Source: Streptosporangium amethystogenes
GTDB lineage: Bacteria > Actinomycetota > Actinomycetes > Streptosporangiales > Streptosporangiaceae
Assembly: GCF_000721075.1 (NCBI RefSeq)
Contig: NZ_JOEQ01000005.1
Coordinates: 124,001 to 188,000, forward strand
DNA length: 64,000 bases
Direction: 5' to 3'
Below the pieces are notes generated by a model that saw nothing but the letters and a program-made list of their open reading frames with translations, had not been told where the DNA came from and searched no databases. Below are positions 62,061-64,000 of this stretch, piece by piece (position 1 is the first letter of the stretch; each line of letters starts with the position of its first letter). The position numbers and the translations under genes were made by a program.

Positions 62061-63560
62061 TCAGGCGGGCACCATCTGCCTGGCCGGGAGGCTGTCCACC
62101 GGGGCGAGCCGTCCGGCGGGCTCGATCTGCTCCATCAGCTCGTCCATGGCCTCCTGCAGGTGGCCCATGAGCCGCCACACATCGGCCACCCGGTCCGGGC
62201 AGGACAGGATGCCGAAGTCGAGCGAGCCGTCATAGGAGAAGCAGGTGATGTTGACCCCGCCGCTCACGTCGGTCAGCACGGACATGGGGTGGTAGGCGAG
62301 CACCCTGGCCCCGCACAGGTACAGCGGGAGTTGCGGTCCAGGCACGTTCGAGACGATCAGATTGATCGGCGGCAGCATGATCGAGGCCAGCCGGAACACC
62401 CTGGAGGTCGCCAGCGCGGTGACGGCCGCGGGCAGCATCGACGACAGCTCGCTCAGCCAGCCGGTGGGGGAGCCGGCGAACCGCCGCTTGGCGGTGTGCA
62501 TCGTCCGCGCCATGACGCGCAGGCGCTCGCGGGGACAGGCCAGGTCGGTCGGGATGGGGGTGACCATGACGGAGATCTGGTTACCGACCATGTCCTGGGC
62601 GCTCGCGGTGCGGACCGCGACCGGGACCGCGGCGATCAGCGGCCGGTCGGGCAGCGCGTCGCGCTCATGTAGCCAGGCGCGCAGCGCCGAGGCGCACAGC
62701 GTCATGACCACGTCGTTGACGCTGGCCCCCGAACTCCTGGCCACCCGTTTGACGTCCGCCAGCGGGATCGACCCGTAGGAGAAACGCCGCTCGGGGCCGA
62801 TCGGGCCGTTGAACGGTGTGCGCGGCGCCGTCAGCATGGGCAGTTCCGGCAGCTCCCGCACCCTTCCGGTGATCATCCGGGTGGCGGCGGCCACCTGCCG
62901 GGCACCCGGCAGCGCCGAGGCCAGCGGCATCGTGTCGAGTTCGGTCGCCATGCGGCCCAGCGAGTACAGCGTTCTGGCGGGCTGCATCACCGACCTGGCC
63001 ACGGCCCCGGCGAGCATGCCCGCCAGACCGGGGGCGGTGGTCCGCGGCGTGGGCGCGGGCCGCTCGACGACGCGAGGCTCGGGCGTCAGATCCAGCAGCG
63101 CGGCGAGTGTCTCCGCTCCCGAGACCCCGTCGATGGCGCAGTGGTGGACCTTGGCGTACAGGGCGACCCGGCCACCGGTCAGTCCCTGGATGAGATGCAT
63201 CTCCCAGAGCGGGCGGCCCCGGTCGAGGCGACGCTCGTGGATCCGGGCCACCTCTTCGGCAAGCTGGGCGTCGTCGCCCGGCGCGGCCAGGGTCACCTCG
63301 TGGACGTGGCCGGCGACATCGAGATCGGGGTCCTCCGTCCAGTAGGGCCGGTCGAGGTCGAACGGCACGGTGGCCAGGCGAAGCCTCAGCGCCGGGGCCA
63401 GGTGCACCCGCTCGCGGAGCAGCCCGATCAGGCACTCGCGGGTGACGGCCCCCGCCCGGGAACAGGCCGGGTCGAGGATGGCAAGTCCCGCGACATGGGC
63501 CGCCGTGGTCGCCGATTCTGCGTGAAGGAACTGCGCGTCGAGCGCGGTCAGCTGGCGCAT
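62061..63560 (-). CDS. Wax ester synthase/diacylglycerol acyltransferase (WS/DGAT)
   Basis: 499 aa. The catalytic motif HHCAIDG (HHxxxDG) lies near residue 140 in KVHHCAIDGVSG. N-terminal RQLTALDAQFLHAES and C-terminal NLIVSNVPGPQLPLYLCGAR (PLW/ND-type motif) match Tgs proteins of actinobacteria. It esterifies acyl-CoA to diacylglycerol or fatty alcohols for storage lipid. Convergent with the aldehyde dehydrogenase gene. Confidence 0.92.
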   Translation of the reverse strand: MRQLTALDAQFLHAESATTAAHVAGLAILDPACSRAGAVTRECLIGLLRERVHLAPALRLRLATVPFDLDRPYWTEDPDLDVAGHVHEVTLAAPGDDAQLAEEVARIHERRLDRGRPLWEMHLIQGLTGGRVALYAKVHHCAIDGVSGAETLAALLDLTPEPRVVERPAPTPRTTAPGLAGMLAGAVARSVMQPARTLYSLGRMATELDTMPLASALPGARQVAAATRMITGRVRELPELPMLTAPRTPFNGPIGPERRFSYGSIPLADVKRVARSSGASVNDVVMTLCASALRAWLHERDALPDRPLIAAVPVAVRTASAQDMVGNQISVMVTPIPTDLACPRERLRVMARTMHTAKRRFAGSPTGWLSELSSMLPAAVTALATSRVFRLASIMLPPINLIVSNVPGPQLPLYLCGARVLAYHPMSVLTDVSGGVNITCFSYDGSLDFGILSCPDRVADVWRLMGHLQEAMDELMEQIEPAGRLAPVDSLPARQMVPA

Positions 63561-63828
63561 CGGTCGAGCCTCCTGGCGGAAGATGGGAGAACACGTATTG
63601 CCATCATCAGGTCGGCACGTTTCCCTCTCGTTTCCTCCGTGGGACCGCGGATGTCTTTCCGGCGAGGCATGGAGGCCCAGTCGATCATCGCGTTAGGTGA
63701 CATTCCCATTTCGCTCGGTAGTCACGCCTGTCGGATGGAGGTGTCCGGGGGATTCTTTCCGAAGGTGATACCGGGGCGCGGGCATCCGGAGCCGTGGGCC
63801 GAGCCGTTCGGCCGGATCGGGCTCCCGG

Positions 63829-64000
63829 TCAGCCGCTCACGACGGTCACGGGGTGGCAGACGACGGCGTCGAAGAGGTAGCCGAAGTCGTTGTGCGTGGT
63901 GTGCGACGGCTGGACCACGCCGGTCTCGTCGGTGGCGCGGGCGAGCAGGAAGTGCCGGCCGCTCTCCGCGGGTTTCCAGGTGACCTGCCAGCGGGTCCAG
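63829..64000 (-). CDS. Sulfite-oxidase-like molybdopterin protein, C-terminal end (truncated by window edge)
   Basis: The minus-strand frame entering from the right edge reads WQVTWKPAESGRHFLLARAT, then DETGVVQPSHTTHNDFGYLF and a short tail ending VTVVSG. This matches the C-terminal Mo-co dimerisation domain of sulfite oxidase/nitrate reductase family proteins. About 56 residues are visible; the molybdopterin domain lies outside the window. Confidence 0.75.
   Translation of the reverse strand, partial: WTRWQVTWKPAESGRHFLLARATDETGVVQPSHTTHNDFGYLFDAVVCHPVTVVSG

Noticed and set aside
1..64000. tRNA, rRNA, riboswitch or CRISPR elements
   Set aside because: I scanned by eye for cloverleaf-like GTTCGA blocks, regular spacer arrays and known riboswitch cores and found none I could support; a covariance-model search would settle this.

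Overview
The window is high-GC DNA with GC-rich third codon positions, many GTG/TTG starts, TetR, XRE-DUF5753 and SARP regulators, Ser/Thr kinases and WS/DGAT-type enzymes. This points to a filamentous actinobacterium, probably Streptosporangiales (Streptosporangium/Nonomuraea type); the order-level placement is inference. No rRNA, tRNA, CRISPR array, intact insertion sequence or replication origin was seen.

Layout. 1-1760: MprAB-like two-component pair, cut by the left edge. 2203-6101: hydantoinase/oxoprolinase pair hyuA-hyuB with a clear terminator. 6238-9518: GT2-GtrA glycosyltransferase and a GT39-type membrane glycosyltransferase. 9561-12327: a TetR/FAD-monooxygenase divergent pair with a candidate operator, an integrase-like remnant and a second TetR. 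12344-13869: XRE-DUF5753 regulator with two small proteins. 13988-22052, minus strand: TetR-led acyl-CoA carboxylase (beta, alpha), enoyl-CoA hydratase and AtuA-family operon, plus an APH-like phosphotransferase.

22389-36529 is the outstanding region: a compact, mostly translationally coupled cluster for a ribosomally made, modified peptide (RiPP) that does not fit one known class. It holds two unrelated short precursor-like genes: a 53-aa peptide with three Cys near its C terminus, and a 52-aa peptide whose C terminus is an 11-residue unit repeated in tandem. Each is followed by a strong hairpin before the next enzyme gene. The enzymes are a YcaO cyclodehydratase with a Pro-rich C terminus, two E1-like proteins (one fused to a SagB-type domain), a separate nitroreductase, a full SagB dehydrogenase, a stand-alone LanM-type dehydratase domain (DUF4135) with no LanC cyclase, a JmjC/cupin oxygenase paired with a paralogue lacking all iron ligands, a sulfotransferase, an ABC exporter and an arginase-family enzyme that may act on peptidyl arginine. 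A convergent SARP regulator closes the cluster. The predicted product carries azol(in)es and dehydroamino acids and may be hydroxylated, sulfated and ornithine-containing. I know of no characterised cluster with this combination.

37244-46573: membrane Ser/Thr kinase with an extracellular Cys-containing domain, GlcD-like oxidase, secreted M6 protease, lipid kinase, and a NERD-pseudokinase preceded by a 31-codon frame. 46827-54117: holin-like/DUF3618 stress-type pair, a secreted protein of unknown function, an acyl-CoA dehydrogenase/CitE-like lyase/HIT run, and a LytS/LytTR two-component pair. 54114-58345: two sodium:solute symporters (acetate/pyruvate type), each with a small membrane partner. 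58418-64000: aldo/keto reductase, secreted esterase, an aldehyde dehydrogenase whose catalytic Cys reads as Ser, a WS/DGAT acyltransferase, and the C-terminal end of a sulfite-oxidase-like protein cut by the right edge.
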